A stretch of 64,000 nucleotides of DNA from Faecalibacterium sp. GTDB lineage: Bacteria; Bacillota; Clostridia; Oscillospirales; Ruminococcaceae. Of the stretch, positions 8,247 to 16,800 are shown in pieces. A program made the position numbers and the translations under genes. Where the stretch lies: assembly GCA_020025825.1 (NCBI GenBank), contig JAHHRL010000003.1, positions 145,106-209,105 on the forward strand. Direction: 5' to 3'. Position 1 is the stretch's first letter. Each line of letters opens with the position of its first letter. Under the pieces are notes generated by a model. It worked only from the letters and a program-made list of their open reading frames with translations. It had not been told where the DNA came from and ran no database searches.

Positions 8247-8792
8247 TTGGCACATACTGAAGAAAAACTGTCCGGCGAGGAAATTTTTCACGGACGTATT
8301 TTTACCGTTACAAATGACAAAGTCCGACTGGAAAACGGGCATACTTCCACCCGTGAAGTAGTACACCATCACGGCGGCGCTTGCATTTTGCCTTTGTTTG
8401 ACGACGGCACCATCTGCATGGTGCGTCAATATCGCTACCCCATGCAGCAGGAGCTGTGGGAGCTGCCCGCAGGCAAGCTGGAACCGGGCGAAGACCCGTT
8501 TGATGCTGCCAAGCGTGAGCTGGAAGAAGAATGCGGTCTGACTGCTGACAAATACATTCCGCTGGGCGAGTTTTACCCCACCGTTGGCTACTGCACCGAG
8601 ATTATTTACACTTGGGCAGCTATGGACCTGCACCAGACCCACATGCACCCGGACGACGATGAGTTTATCACCCCTGAGCGTATCCCTTTAGAGCAGGCTG
8701 TTGCCATGGTAATGGACGGCCGCATTAAAGACGGCAAAACCATCGCAGGTGTTTTGAAGCTGCAACGTCTGAAAGATTCCGGCGCATTATAA
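8247..8792 (+). CDS. Nudix hydrolase, ADP-ribose pyrophosphatase-like
   Basis: This 181-residue protein has a complete Nudix box, GKLEPGEDPFDAAKRELEEE(C)G, which binds Mg2+ and hydrolyses nucleoside diphosphate linked to X. The upstream IFTVTNDKVRLENG and VRQYRYPM segments are typical of ADP-ribose pyrophosphatases (NudF/YqkG class). The start is a TTG at 8247, nine bases after GGAG. An ATG seven bases upstream is in another frame and stops after six codons. The gene is followed after 35 bp by a pseudouridine synthase gene in the same direction, so the two are probably cotranscribed. Confidence 0.92.
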   Translation: MAHTEEKLSGEEIFHGRIFTVTNDKVRLENGHTSTREVVHHHGGACILPLFDDGTICMVRQYRYPMQQELWELPAGKLEPGEDPFDAAKRELEEECGLTADKYIPLGEFYPTVGYCTEIIYTWAAMDLHQTHMHPDDDEFITPERIPLEQAVAMVMDGRIKDGKTIAGVLKLQRLKDSGAL

Positions 8793-8827
8793 GCACCCAT
8801 CTTTTCTATAGTAAGGATATCTAACCC

Positions 8828-9475
8828 ATGATCCAAATAGTTTACGAAGATAAAAACATTACCGTATGTATTAAACCAGCAGGATACTCCAGCGAGGACA
8901 GCGAAATTGCCCCTTGTGTGCCTGCACTGCTGCGTGAGCACTGGAATAATCCCAGTGCTTATGTGGGTGTTGTGCATCGCCTGGATGTGGGCGCTGCCGG
9001 TTTGATGGTATATGCCCGCACAAAACAGGCAGCGGCAATGCTCTCCCAGCAGGTTGCAGGGGGGAGCTTTCATAAGGAATATTTGTGCGTGTGCGCAGGC
9101 ATCCCTGAGCCGCAAATGGGTACCATGGAGGACTGGCTTTTCAAAGACAGCCGCCAGCACAAGGTTTTTCCCATTAAAAAAGCCCGCAAAGGTGCCAAAA
9201 AGGCCTTGCTGGATTACGAGGTACTGGAAAAGACCGATGAGGCTGCGTTGTGCCGTGTTACGCTGCACACAGGCCGTACACATCAAATTCGTGTCCAGTT
9301 TGCCAGCCGCAAGCACCCCTTGTACGGTGACGGCAAATACGGCAGCCGCATCAAGTGTGCGCTGGGGCTTTGGTGCGCCCGTTTGGAGTTTACGCTGCCA
9401 AACGAAAGCCAGCCCCGCATTTTTTACCAGCAGCCACCCAGCACAGGCGCTTTTGCCGAGTTTGACGTAGTTTAA
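8828..9475 (+). CDS. RluA-family pseudouridine synthase
   Basis: The 215-residue enzyme contains the family motif VVHRLDVGAAGLMVYA, whose aspartate (HRLD) is the catalytic nucleophile that isomerises uridine to pseudouridine in RNA. The usual RE(T)SG after HRLD is replaced by VGAAG. The C-terminal block HTGRTHQIRVQFASRKHPLYGD is also characteristic. It lacks an N-terminal S4 domain, so it is a short form; the rRNA or tRNA target cannot be assigned. The start follows AAGGATATCTAACC. It lies downstream of the Nudix gene and upstream of a strong terminator. Confidence 0.92.
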   Translation: MIQIVYEDKNITVCIKPAGYSSEDSEIAPCVPALLREHWNNPSAYVGVVHRLDVGAAGLMVYARTKQAAAMLSQQVAGGSFHKEYLCVCAGIPEPQMGTMEDWLFKDSRQHKVFPIKKARKGAKKALLDYEVLEKTDEAALCRVTLHTGRTHQIRVQFASRKHPLYGDGKYGSRIKCALGLWCARLEFTLPNESQPRIFYQQPPSTGAFAEFDVV

Positions 9476-9494
9476 CTTTATACTGTCCATAGAA

Positions 9495-9528
9495 AGTGAT
9501 GCAGTTCGGATACTGCATCACTTTTTTT
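9495..9528 (+). terminator. Terminator of the Nudix-RluA unit
   Basis: AGTGATGCAG / CTGCATCACT stem followed by seven T residues. Confidence 0.9.
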
Positions 9529-9530
9529 GT

Positions 9531-9573
9531 AAAAACAAAAGCGGCTGTCCCTTACAAAAAGGACAGCCGCTTT
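9531..9573 (-). terminator. Terminator of the VTC-domain gene
   Basis: On the minus strand an AAAGCGGCTGTCC / GGACAGCCGCTTT stem is followed by a T-rich tail. It converges with the plus-strand terminator next to it. Confidence 0.85.
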
Positions 9574-9587
9574 CTATTGACTGATAC

Positions 9588-10310
9588 TTATTCTGCTTCG
9601 CCGTATATTTTTTGCATACCACGGCAGTACTTGCTGTTTTTGGAAAGCTGTACACCGATTTTTGCCAGTTCTGCATACAGCCATGCGGGGGGCTCCGTAT
9701 TAAACTTTACCTCTAATACAGTGGGGCTTTCTCCCGGTGTCATTTTTGCCGTTTTAGGGGACAAAAAGCACTCCGGCTTGCCATAACTTACGTCCCAATC
9801 CAAGGTCATGCGGAAATTACCCTCCGGCAGGAAAAACACGTCCCGCCAATAATTCACGGTAAGGGCCGGTGTATAGCAGTCACGCATCAGGATTTTATGC
9901 AGCTTTGGTCCGTGCCCCGGCAACTCCTTTAAGCAGGAATATTCCCCGTTTGCCACCCCGACTGCCTGCGCAGGGGAAAGCAGCACACTGCGTTTACCGG
10001 AAAGCCCGCCCTTTTTGAATTTTTGTTCCAGCCGAAACATTTTTTCTTCCAGCCCGTAAGTACGCAGACGAATTTTGTGCCGTGCAAAGGCTCCGCCCAT
10101 TGTATCCTGATAATCCTTATGCTGTCTTGTATCAAAATACAAGCTGCGCACAAGATAGATACCATTCATAGTATAGGGGTCAATTTGCATACGGCTGCGC
10201 CCCAGTGCACGCAATTGCTCATATTGCTGCGGATTGATTTGATATTTTAATTCATGGCGCAGGGCTTCCTGCATGGGCTGTTCGCTGTTTTGTGTAGGAA
10301 CATCTTGCAT
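9588..10310 (-). CDS. VTC-domain (polyphosphate polymerase-type) protein
   Basis: The 240-residue protein matches the VTC tunnel domain that in eukaryotic Vtc4 makes polyphosphate from ATP. Expected basic strands are present: LRHELKYQI, LVRSLYFDT, HKIRLRTYG, FRLEQKFKKGG, and the acidic metal-binding strand TVLEVKFN near the C-terminus. The start is placed at ATG 10308-10310, after GGAGGGCTGCCGGT. Upstream in-frame ATGs would run through the gyrA terminator. It has its own promoter (TTGAAA/TATACT). Whether the bacterial protein makes polyphosphate or only binds it is inferred from family only. No membrane segment is present. Confidence 0.85.
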   Translation of the reverse strand: MQDVPTQNSEQPMQEALRHELKYQINPQQYEQLRALGRSRMQIDPYTMNGIYLVRSLYFDTRQHKDYQDTMGGAFARHKIRLRTYGLEEKMFRLEQKFKKGGLSGKRSVLLSPAQAVGVANGEYSCLKELPGHGPKLHKILMRDCYTPALTVNYWRDVFFLPEGNFRMTLDWDVSYGKPECFLSPKTAKMTPGESPTVLEVKFNTEPPAWLYAELAKIGVQLSKNSKYCRGMQKIYGEAE

Positions 10311-10337
10311 ACCGGCAGCCCTCCTTCCTGTTTTTTC

Positions 10338-10366
10338 AGTATACCATGGCATTTGGGGATTTTCAA
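10338..10366 (-). promoter_or_regulatory. Promoter of the VTC-domain gene
   Basis: Minus-strand -35 TTGAAA (10361-10366), 17-bp spacer, -10 TATACT (10338-10343), directly after the gyrA terminator. Confidence 0.65.
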
Positions 10367-10367
10367 A

Positions 10368-10402
10368 GTAAAAAAGCCCGACAGATATCTGTCGGGCTTT
10401 TT
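10368..10402 (-). terminator. gyrA terminator
   Basis: A perfect 22-bp palindrome (10376-10397, arms GCCCGACAGAT) is flanked by A and T runs, giving a strong terminator after the gyrBA unit. Confidence 0.9.
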
Positions 10403-10413
10403 CGTTAAGCGGT

Positions 10414-12987
10414 TTATTCTTCCTCAGGCAAGTCGTTTTCTGCTTCTGCTGCTTCGCTTGCATTCAGTGCAGCCAACTCGTCCTCGGTCAAGTCGGGTTC
10501 CTCGTCGCCTTCTTCCGGCTTGGACACTTCCACATCTTCCTCACGTGTGGTACGTGCCAGCACAGCAACACGGTCGCCCTCGCCCAGACGCATAACACGT
10601 ACGCCGCTGCCGTAACGGCTTTGTACGGGGATGTCCGCTGCGTGCATACGAATCAGGATACCCTCCTGACTAATCAGGATAATATCGTCATCTTCGTCCA
10701 GAATCTTAACGCCGGCAACCATATCACGGGCCTTGTCGTAGTTACGCACGCCCTTACCGCCACGGCCGGTAATGCGGTAATCTTCCACCTTGCTGCGGCG
10801 GCCCTTACCACTTTCGGTTACGGTAAATACGGTTGCGTCCTCACGGCAGATGGATACGCCGATAACTTCGTCGCCCTCTGCCAGCTTGATGGCACGTACA
10901 CCGTGACCGTTACGGCCCATTGCGCGTGCATCACTTTCCTTAAAGCGGATTGCCTGACCGAAGCGGGTGCATACAATCAGGTAGTTATCGCCGGTTGTCA
11001 GGCGGGTCCATGCCAGCTGGTCGCCCTCGTTCAGGGAGATTGCGTTCAGGCCGGACTTACGGATATTTGCATACTGGCTCAAGGGGGTACGCTTAATCAG
11101 GCCCTTACGAGTAACCATCGTTACAAAGCCCTGCTTTTCCTCATCCTTGGTATCCTTAGCGCACAGCATATTGGTAACCTTTTCACCCTCCTGCAGCTGC
11201 AGCAGGTTGATGATGTTCATACCCTTACTGGTACGGCTGCCCTCGGTGATTTGGTAACCCTTCAAGCGGAAAATACGGCCCAAATTGGTAACGAAGAACA
11301 CATAATCATGGGTAGAGCCAACATTCAGTTCCTCTACAAAGTCCTCTTCCTTATGGGTCAGACCGGCAACGCCACGGCCGCCACGGTGCTGTGCCTGATA
11401 GGTGACCTCCGGTGTACGCTTGATATAGCCTGCGTGGGTCAGGGTATAAACACACTGCTCCTCCGGAATCAGGTCCTCAATATCCACCTCGCCGGAAACC
11501 GACATGATTTCGGTACGGCGCTCGTCACCAAAGCGGCGCTTCATATCCAGCAGCTCGTCCTTAACAATATCCATCACACGGTTTTCGTGTGCCAGAATAT
11601 CTCGCCAGTCGCTGATTTTCTGCTCCAGCTCTGCCAGTTCGTTTTCGATTTTCAAAATTTCCAAACCAGCCAAACGGCCCAACTGCAACTTTACAATTGC
11701 GTCTGCCTGTACATCATCAAAGCCGAACTTTTCCACGATAGCAGCCTTAGCTTCCTGCATACCGCCCTTACAAGAACGAATGGTAGCAATCAGCTCGTCC
11801 ACAATATCGGTAGCTTTCTTCAAGCCTTCCAGAATATGGGCACGTTCTTCTGCCTTTTTCAGGTCATGCTGGGTACGACGGCGCACCACTTCGCCCTGGA
11901 AAGAAACATACTTGCCCAGCATCTGCTTCAGGGTCATCACCTTGGGGGTCTTGTTGTCCAGTGCAATCATGATAACACCAACGGTGTCCTGCAGCTGGGT
12001 GTACTGATACAGCTGGTTCAAAACAACCTGCGGGTTTGCGTCCTTTTTCACCTCAACAACGATACGCATACCCTTGCGGTTGGTTTCGTCGTTCAGGTCG
12101 CTGATGCCCTCGATGCGCTTATCCTTTACAAGGTCCGCAATGTGCTCAATCAGGCGAGCCTTATTGACCATATACGGAATCTCGGTAATCACAATCTGGA
12201 AGCGGCCGTTCTTTTTTTCCTCGATGGTAGCACGGCCGCGCAGAGTGATTTTGCCACGGCCGGTAGCATACGCTGCACGGATACCGCTGCGGCCCATAAT
12301 AATGCCGGCAGTGGGGAAGTCCGGTCCCTTGATGTGTTCCATCAGGCCGGGCAGGTCGATGTCCGGGTTATCAATCAAAGCAACACAGCCATCAATGACC
12401 TCGCACAGGTTGTGCGGGGGGATATTGGTAGCCATACCAACTGCGATACCCTGGCTGCCGTTGCACAGCAGGTTGGGGAAGCGGCTGGGCAGCACACGGG
12501 GCTCCTTTTTGGTTTCGTCAAAGTTGGGGTCCCAGTCGATGGTTTCCTTGTCGATGTCGGTCAGCATCTCCATAGCCATCTTGCTCATACGGGCTTCGGT
12601 GTATCGATAAGCAGCGGCAGGGTCGCCGTCCACAGAACCGAAGTTACCCTGACCGTCCACCAGCGGATACCGCAGGCTGAAGTCCTGTGCCAAACGAACC
12701 ATAGCGTCGTATACGGATGCGTCACCGTGAGGGTGGTAGGAGCCCAGCACCGCACCGACCGTATCGGCAGACTTGCGGTATGCATGGCTGGAGTCGTTGC
12801 CACGCTCATGCATGGTATACAAAATACGGCGGTGTACCGGCTTTAAGCCGTCACGCACATCCGGCAAAGCACGTGCAACGATAACGGACATAGAATAGTC
12901 CAAAAACGCACTTTCGATTTCGTCCTTAACGTCACGGATAATTTTTTTAGTACCCGTGCCGGGAATCATAACAACATTTTCTTCCAT
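10414..12987 (-). CDS. gyrA: DNA gyrase subunit A
   Basis: The 857-residue subunit breaks and rejoins DNA in the GyrA2GyrB2 complex that introduces negative supercoils. The catalytic tyrosine is Tyr129 in AAAYRYTEARM. The breakage-reunion domain is followed by six-bladed beta-propeller repeats with the gyrase box-like QHRGGRGV. The acidic C-terminal tail (PEEGDEEPDLTEDELAALNAS) resembles the regulatory tails of other GyrA proteins. The quinolone-determining region reads HPHGDASVYD, so alanine occupies the position of E. coli Ser83. The gene lies 22 bp after gyrB and is cotranscribed with it. Confidence 0.98.
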   Translation of the reverse strand: MEENVVMIPGTGTKKIIRDVKDEIESAFLDYSMSVIVARALPDVRDGLKPVHRRILYTMHERGNDSSHAYRKSADTVGAVLGSYHPHGDASVYDAMVRLAQDFSLRYPLVDGQGNFGSVDGDPAAAYRYTEARMSKMAMEMLTDIDKETIDWDPNFDETKKEPRVLPSRFPNLLCNGSQGIAVGMATNIPPHNLCEVIDGCVALIDNPDIDLPGLMEHIKGPDFPTAGIIMGRSGIRAAYATGRGKITLRGRATIEEKKNGRFQIVITEIPYMVNKARLIEHIADLVKDKRIEGISDLNDETNRKGMRIVVEVKKDANPQVVLNQLYQYTQLQDTVGVIMIALDNKTPKVMTLKQMLGKYVSFQGEVVRRRTQHDLKKAEERAHILEGLKKATDIVDELIATIRSCKGGMQEAKAAIVEKFGFDDVQADAIVKLQLGRLAGLEILKIENELAELEQKISDWRDILAHENRVMDIVKDELLDMKRRFGDERRTEIMSVSGEVDIEDLIPEEQCVYTLTHAGYIKRTPEVTYQAQHRGGRGVAGLTHKEEDFVEELNVGSTHDYVFFVTNLGRIFRLKGYQITEGSRTSKGMNIINLLQLQEGEKVTNMLCAKDTKDEEKQGFVTMVTRKGLIKRTPLSQYANIRKSGLNAISLNEGDQLAWTRLTTGDNYLIVCTRFGQAIRFKESDARAMGRNGHGVRAIKLAEGDEVIGVSICREDATVFTVTESGKGRRSKVEDYRITGRGGKGVRNYDKARDMVAGVKILDEDDDIILISQEGILIRMHAADIPVQSRYGSGVRVMRLGEGDRVAVLARTTREEDVEVSKPEEGDEEPDLTEDELAALNASEAAEAENDLPEEE

Positions 12988-13009
12988 TTGTCGCTCCTTC
13001 TCTCACACA

Positions 13010-15004
13010 TTACACGTCCAGCTTTGCATACTGGGCGTTACGCTCGATGAACTGACGGCGGGGTTCCACCTGGTCGCCCATCAAAATGGAGAAGGCCTCG
13101 TCTGCCTTTTCCGCATCTTCCACGGTGATTTGAACAATCACTCGATTGTCCGGATTCATCGTTGTTTCCCACAGCTGTTCGGGGTTCATCTCACCAAGGC
13201 CCTTATAACGGCTGATTTTTGCACCGGGCATTTCCGCAGAAAGCACAGGCATTTCCTTTTCGTCATAAGCGTATTTAATGGTGTTGCCCTTTTGCAGCTT
13301 AAACAGGGGAGGCTGTGCAACGTAAATATGGCCTTCATCAATCAGCGGGCGCATATAACGGAAGAAGAAGGTCAGCATCAAAGTACAAATGTGAGAACCG
13401 TCCACGTCCGCATCGGCCATGATAAAGATTTTGTCGTAACGCAGCTTGGTAATATCAAATTCATCGCCAATGCCGCAGCCCAGTGCCTGCACAACAGGCA
13501 TCAGCTTTTCGTTGCCGTAAATCTTATCTGCACGTGCTTTTTCAACGTTCAGCATTTTACCCCACAAGGGCAGAATTGCCTGAATCGAACTATCTCGGCC
13601 CATCTTTGCCGAGCCGCCTGCAGAGTCACCCTCGACGATGAACAGTTCGGTACGGGAGGGGTCTTTTTCACGGCAGTCAGCCAGCTTGCCGGGCATACGG
13701 GTGGTTTCCAGCGCAGACTTGCGGCGCACCAGCTCACGGGCACGCTTTGCTGCTTCACGGGCACGGGCAGCCTGCGTAGCCTTTTCAAAAATAGCCTTTG
13801 CAACAGCGGGGTTTTCCTCAAAGAACTCCATCAACTTATTATAAGTCATGTTGTTCACCAGAGTACGAATTTCGGTGTTGCCCAGTTTTGCCTTGGTCTG
13901 GCCTTCAAACTCTGCTTCCTGCAGCTTAACGCTGATAACACAGGTCAAGCCTTCACGCACGTCCGCACCGGACAGGTTATCATCCTTATCCTTTAAGATA
14001 TTGTGGCGGCGGCCGTAATCATTAAATACACGGGTCAGTGCAGCCTTAAAGCCTTCCTCGTGGGTACCACCGTCCGGAGTATTTACGTTATTGGCAAAGC
14101 TGAGCAGCAGCTCGTTGTAGCTGGAGTTGTACTGCAAAGCAACCTCGGCAACGCCACGCTCGGTTTGACCCTTCAGGTAAATCACGTTGGGGTGCAGCAC
14201 ATCCAGTGCACGCTTTTCGTTCAGGAAGGTAACAAAGGAGCGGATACCGCCCTCGTAGCACATGGTTTCCTTACGGAAGCAGGGCTCACCTTCGTTGCCG
14301 TCGCTGTCGATAGGCGTGTACAGTTCACGCTCGTCCGTCAGGGTGATTTTTACACCTGCATTCAGGAAGCTTTCCTCACGCAGGCGCTTTTCCAAGGTTT
14401 CAAAGTCGTAGTGGGTGGTTTCACGGAACATTTCCGGGTCGGGCTTAAAGCGAACCACCGTACCGGTTTCACCCTCTGCTACAGGGCCCAGCTTTTGCAG
14501 CGGGCCGTCGGCATCGCCACGGTTAAAGCGCTGCTGATACTCATAGCCGTCACGCTTTACGTTGACCTGCAACCACTCCGAGCAAGCGTTAACAACCGAA
14601 GCACCAACACCGTGCAGACCGCCGGCCACTTTATAGCCGGAGTTTTCGCCGCCAAACTTACCGCCGGCGTGCAAAATAGTATAAACAACGGTAACAGCGG
14701 GCAGGCCGGTATCGGGCTGGGTATCTACAGGGATACCACGGCCGTTATCGGAAACACGAATCACATCGTCCTTTTCAATAGTAACTTCGATGTGGTTGCA
14801 GTAACCTGCCAAAGCTTCGTCGATGGCGTTGTCCACGATCTCGTATACCAGGTGGTGCAGACCGCGCGGGCCCGTAGAACCGATATACATACCCGGGCGC
14901 TTACGAACTGCCTCCAGGCCCTTCAGGACCTGAATTTCACTGCCGCTGTACTCATGGTCGGTAGCAGTGTCCACCTCATTGGTTTGCATAATTTCTTCTG
15001 CCAT
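13010..15004 (-). CDS. gyrB: DNA gyrase subunit B
   Basis: The 664-residue ATPase subunit of gyrase has GHKL motifs (EIVDNAIDEALAG, VSDNGRGIPV, GGLHGVGASVVNA), a transducer domain, and the TOPRIM motifs EGDSAGGSAKMGRD and MADADVDGSHI. The start is ATG 15004, after GGAGGTACGTA. An in-frame ATG six codons upstream lacks a ribosome-binding site. It lacks the long insertion of E. coli GyrB, as expected for Gram-positive bacteria. A promoter lies within the end of remB. Confidence 0.98.
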   Translation of the reverse strand: MAEEIMQTNEVDTATDHEYSGSEIQVLKGLEAVRKRPGMYIGSTGPRGLHHLVYEIVDNAIDEALAGYCNHIEVTIEKDDVIRVSDNGRGIPVDTQPDTGLPAVTVVYTILHAGGKFGGENSGYKVAGGLHGVGASVVNACSEWLQVNVKRDGYEYQQRFNRGDADGPLQKLGPVAEGETGTVVRFKPDPEMFRETTHYDFETLEKRLREESFLNAGVKITLTDERELYTPIDSDGNEGEPCFRKETMCYEGGIRSFVTFLNEKRALDVLHPNVIYLKGQTERGVAEVALQYNSSYNELLLSFANNVNTPDGGTHEEGFKAALTRVFNDYGRRHNILKDKDDNLSGADVREGLTCVISVKLQEAEFEGQTKAKLGNTEIRTLVNNMTYNKLMEFFEENPAVAKAIFEKATQAARAREAAKRARELVRRKSALETTRMPGKLADCREKDPSRTELFIVEGDSAGGSAKMGRDSSIQAILPLWGKMLNVEKARADKIYGNEKLMPVVQALGCGIGDEFDITKLRYDKIFIMADADVDGSHICTLMLTFFFRYMRPLIDEGHIYVAQPPLFKLQKGNTIKYAYDEKEMPVLSAEMPGAKISRYKGLGEMNPEQLWETTMNPDNRVIVQITVEDAEKADEAFSILMGDQVEPRRQFIERNAQYAKLDV

Positions 15005-15095
15005 TACGTACCTCCAGATCATTGCCCAACCATGCGCAGGCGCACACAGCGAGCAGGGGAAAAACTAACCGTATAGCAACTTGTTAGTAACTTAA

Positions 15096-15123
15096 ATTAT
15101 ATCTTACTTTCTTCTGCTGTCAA
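15096..15123 (-). promoter_or_regulatory. gyrB promoter within the end of remB
   Basis: Minus-strand consensus -35 TTGACA (15118-15123) and -10 TATAAT (15096-15101) with a 16-bp spacer. It would give gyrBA transcription independent of the recF unit. Confidence 0.75.
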
Positions 15124-15366
15124 ACGACCGATGCGCCGCTCCAGCGCAGCAGGGGAAAGGCTCGACAAATAAACTGTGTCTACCATGCCAGTGGTAAGCA
15201 CATAACTTTTGGGGATGTCGTCGGAAAGGGTTACCACCGCACCTTCCTTTTGGGTACGGTTCAAAAACTCCTGCCCACGTTTGGAAACCGTGGTGGTTTC
15301 TAAATCAAAAATGCCCACCACATCTCGGGTATTGATGACGTAATCCTGTCCAAGATGTCGATACAT
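15097..15366 (-). CDS. remB: RemB-like DUF370 protein
   Basis: This 89-residue protein belongs to the DUF370 family (B. subtilis YaaB/RemB, related to the RemA biofilm regulator). The family core MYRHLGQDYVINTRDVVGIFDLE is present, followed by KSYVLTTGMVDTVYLSSLSP. In B. subtilis the gene occupies the same place between recF and gyrB. RemA-type proteins bind DNA as oligomers, but RemB function is not well defined. The start follows AAAGGAGAAAATGCC. Confidence 0.88.
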   Translation of the reverse strand: MYRHLGQDYVINTRDVVGIFDLETTTVSKRGQEFLNRTQKEGAVVTLSDDIPKSYVLTTGMVDTVYLSSLSPAALERRIGRLTAEESKI

Positions 15367-15384
15367 GGCATTTTCTCCTTTCGG

Positions 15385-16479
15385 TTAATCCCGCACTTTG
15401 GTCAGCACACCGCTGTCCATACGATAAATCACGCCGTCTGTTTTCAAAAAATCCGCATCGTCGCAGCTGGTAACAAAGGTCTGCTTTTCCGCCATACGGG
15501 TAAGCAGATAGGCTTTTCGGCTTTCGTCCAGTTCGCTCAACACGTCATCCAATAACATAACGGGCCATTGGCCGGTGATTTCTTTTACGCAGGCAGCTTC
15601 TGCCAGTTTTAAGCTGAGCACCGCACTGCGCTGCTGGCCTTGGCTGGCAAAAACTTTGGCACTGTGTCCATCTAATGTAATGGAAAAATCTTCCCGATGG
15701 GGGCCAATCAAACTCATGCCGGCACGAATTTCTTCGCTGCGGCGCTGCTGCAGCAGCATTGCCATTTGCCCCGGCGCAAACATCGGCTCGTAGGCAAGGG
15801 CCAAGGTTTCGGCCCCGTGGGAAAGGCGCTGATAATTTTCGACAGCAAAGGGCGCCAGCAAAGCCAGATAGTGCAATCTTCTTTGCTGAATTTCTTCGCC
15901 CCGTGCAGCAAGCTCCCCGTTCAGCGCATCTAAAATATCCGCCGCCCCGGGGGTTACTTCATATTTTTTCAGCAGTGCATTTTTTTGTGTCATCGCACGG
16001 GTGTAGCGGCGATATACTGCCAGATACCCCGGATACATTTGACATAGGGCAGCATCTAAAAATTTGCGGCGGCCGTCCGGGCTGCCTTTTACAAGGCTGA
16101 GATGTCCGGGGTCAAAAACCACGGCAGGGAAACCGCCCGCAATACTGGACGCTCGGCCCCGGTCCACACCGTTTACTTTTGCACGGCGGCCGGGCTTTTC
16201 GCTGCCCGGTGGGCCCACCGTAATACGCACGCTGCTTTCCACGCCGTCATCCCGTTGGGTAACTGCTTCCAGCACAGCAAACGGTGCATCACGGCGAATC
16301 AGCTCTGCGTCTTTTCCGCCCCGAAAACTCTTGCCGCCGGTAAGCAGCCAGATGGCTTCCAGCAGGTTGGTTTTGCCTTGTCCGTTGTTGCCGCAAATGA
16401 CGGTAAGCTCCCGACCGGGCACTAAATGGGCCTGCTCGATATTCCGATACTGTACTGCCTGCAAAGACAAAAGTCGCAT
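15385..16479 (-). CDS. recF: DNA replication/repair protein RecF
   Basis: The 364-residue SMC-like ATPase loads RecA at gapped DNA with RecO and RecR. The Walker A motif is GNNGQGKTN, the signature region surrounds ASQGQQRSAVLSLKLAE, and Walker B with the D-loop is MLLDDVLSELDESR. Its N-terminus (MRLLSLQAVQYRNI) is typical. It starts 3 nt after the stop of yaaA, which implies translational coupling. Confidence 0.97.
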   Translation of the reverse strand: MRLLSLQAVQYRNIEQAHLVPGRELTVICGNNGQGKTNLLEAIWLLTGGKSFRGGKDAELIRRDAPFAVLEAVTQRDDGVESSVRITVGPPGSEKPGRRAKVNGVDRGRASSIAGGFPAVVFDPGHLSLVKGSPDGRRKFLDAALCQMYPGYLAVYRRYTRAMTQKNALLKKYEVTPGAADILDALNGELAARGEEIQQRRLHYLALLAPFAVENYQRLSHGAETLALAYEPMFAPGQMAMLLQQRRSEEIRAGMSLIGPHREDFSITLDGHSAKVFASQGQQRSAVLSLKLAEAACVKEITGQWPVMLLDDVLSELDESRKAYLLTRMAEKQTFVTSCDDADFLKTDGVIYRMDSGVLTKVRD

Positions 16480-16482
16480 GGC

Positions 16483-16698
16483 TTACTGCCCCGCACGCAC
16501 GGTGACCTGCTGGCCGTCCAGCTCCACAACATCACCGGGCACACACTTTTTGCCACGCATGGTGCACACCTCGCCGTTGAGGGTAACCGCACCTGCCTGC
16601 ACAGCCTCTTTTGCCTCGCCGCCGGTTTCGCAAATGCCGGCATATTTCAGCAGAGCATCCAGCTTAATAAACGGGGTATGAATCTGAATATATTCCAT
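16483..16698 (-). CDS. yaaA: S4-domain RNA-binding protein YaaA
   Basis: The 71-residue protein is essentially one S4 RNA-binding domain (IKLDALLKYAGICETGGEAKEAV, then VTLNGE and GKKCVPGDVV). It sits between dnaN and recF as in B. subtilis and other Gram-positives. Its RNA partner is unknown. The start follows AAGGAGCGTTTGCGTT. Confidence 0.92.
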   Translation of the reverse strand: MEYIQIHTPFIKLDALLKYAGICETGGEAKEAVQAGAVTLNGEVCTMRGKKCVPGDVVELDGQQVTVRAGQ

Positions 16699-16800
16699 AA
16701 CGCAAACGCTCCTTTTTGTATACTATAAAATCAAAGATACAATTTGTATATATTAGTATCACGTACAAATGTGATTTTTATAAAAGGCACGTTCTATGGC

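Noticed and set aside
10621..12846. Long plus-strand open frames opposite gyrA, gyrB and dnaA
   Set aside because: They mirror well-conserved genes on the other strand and lack any domain or ribosome-binding site.
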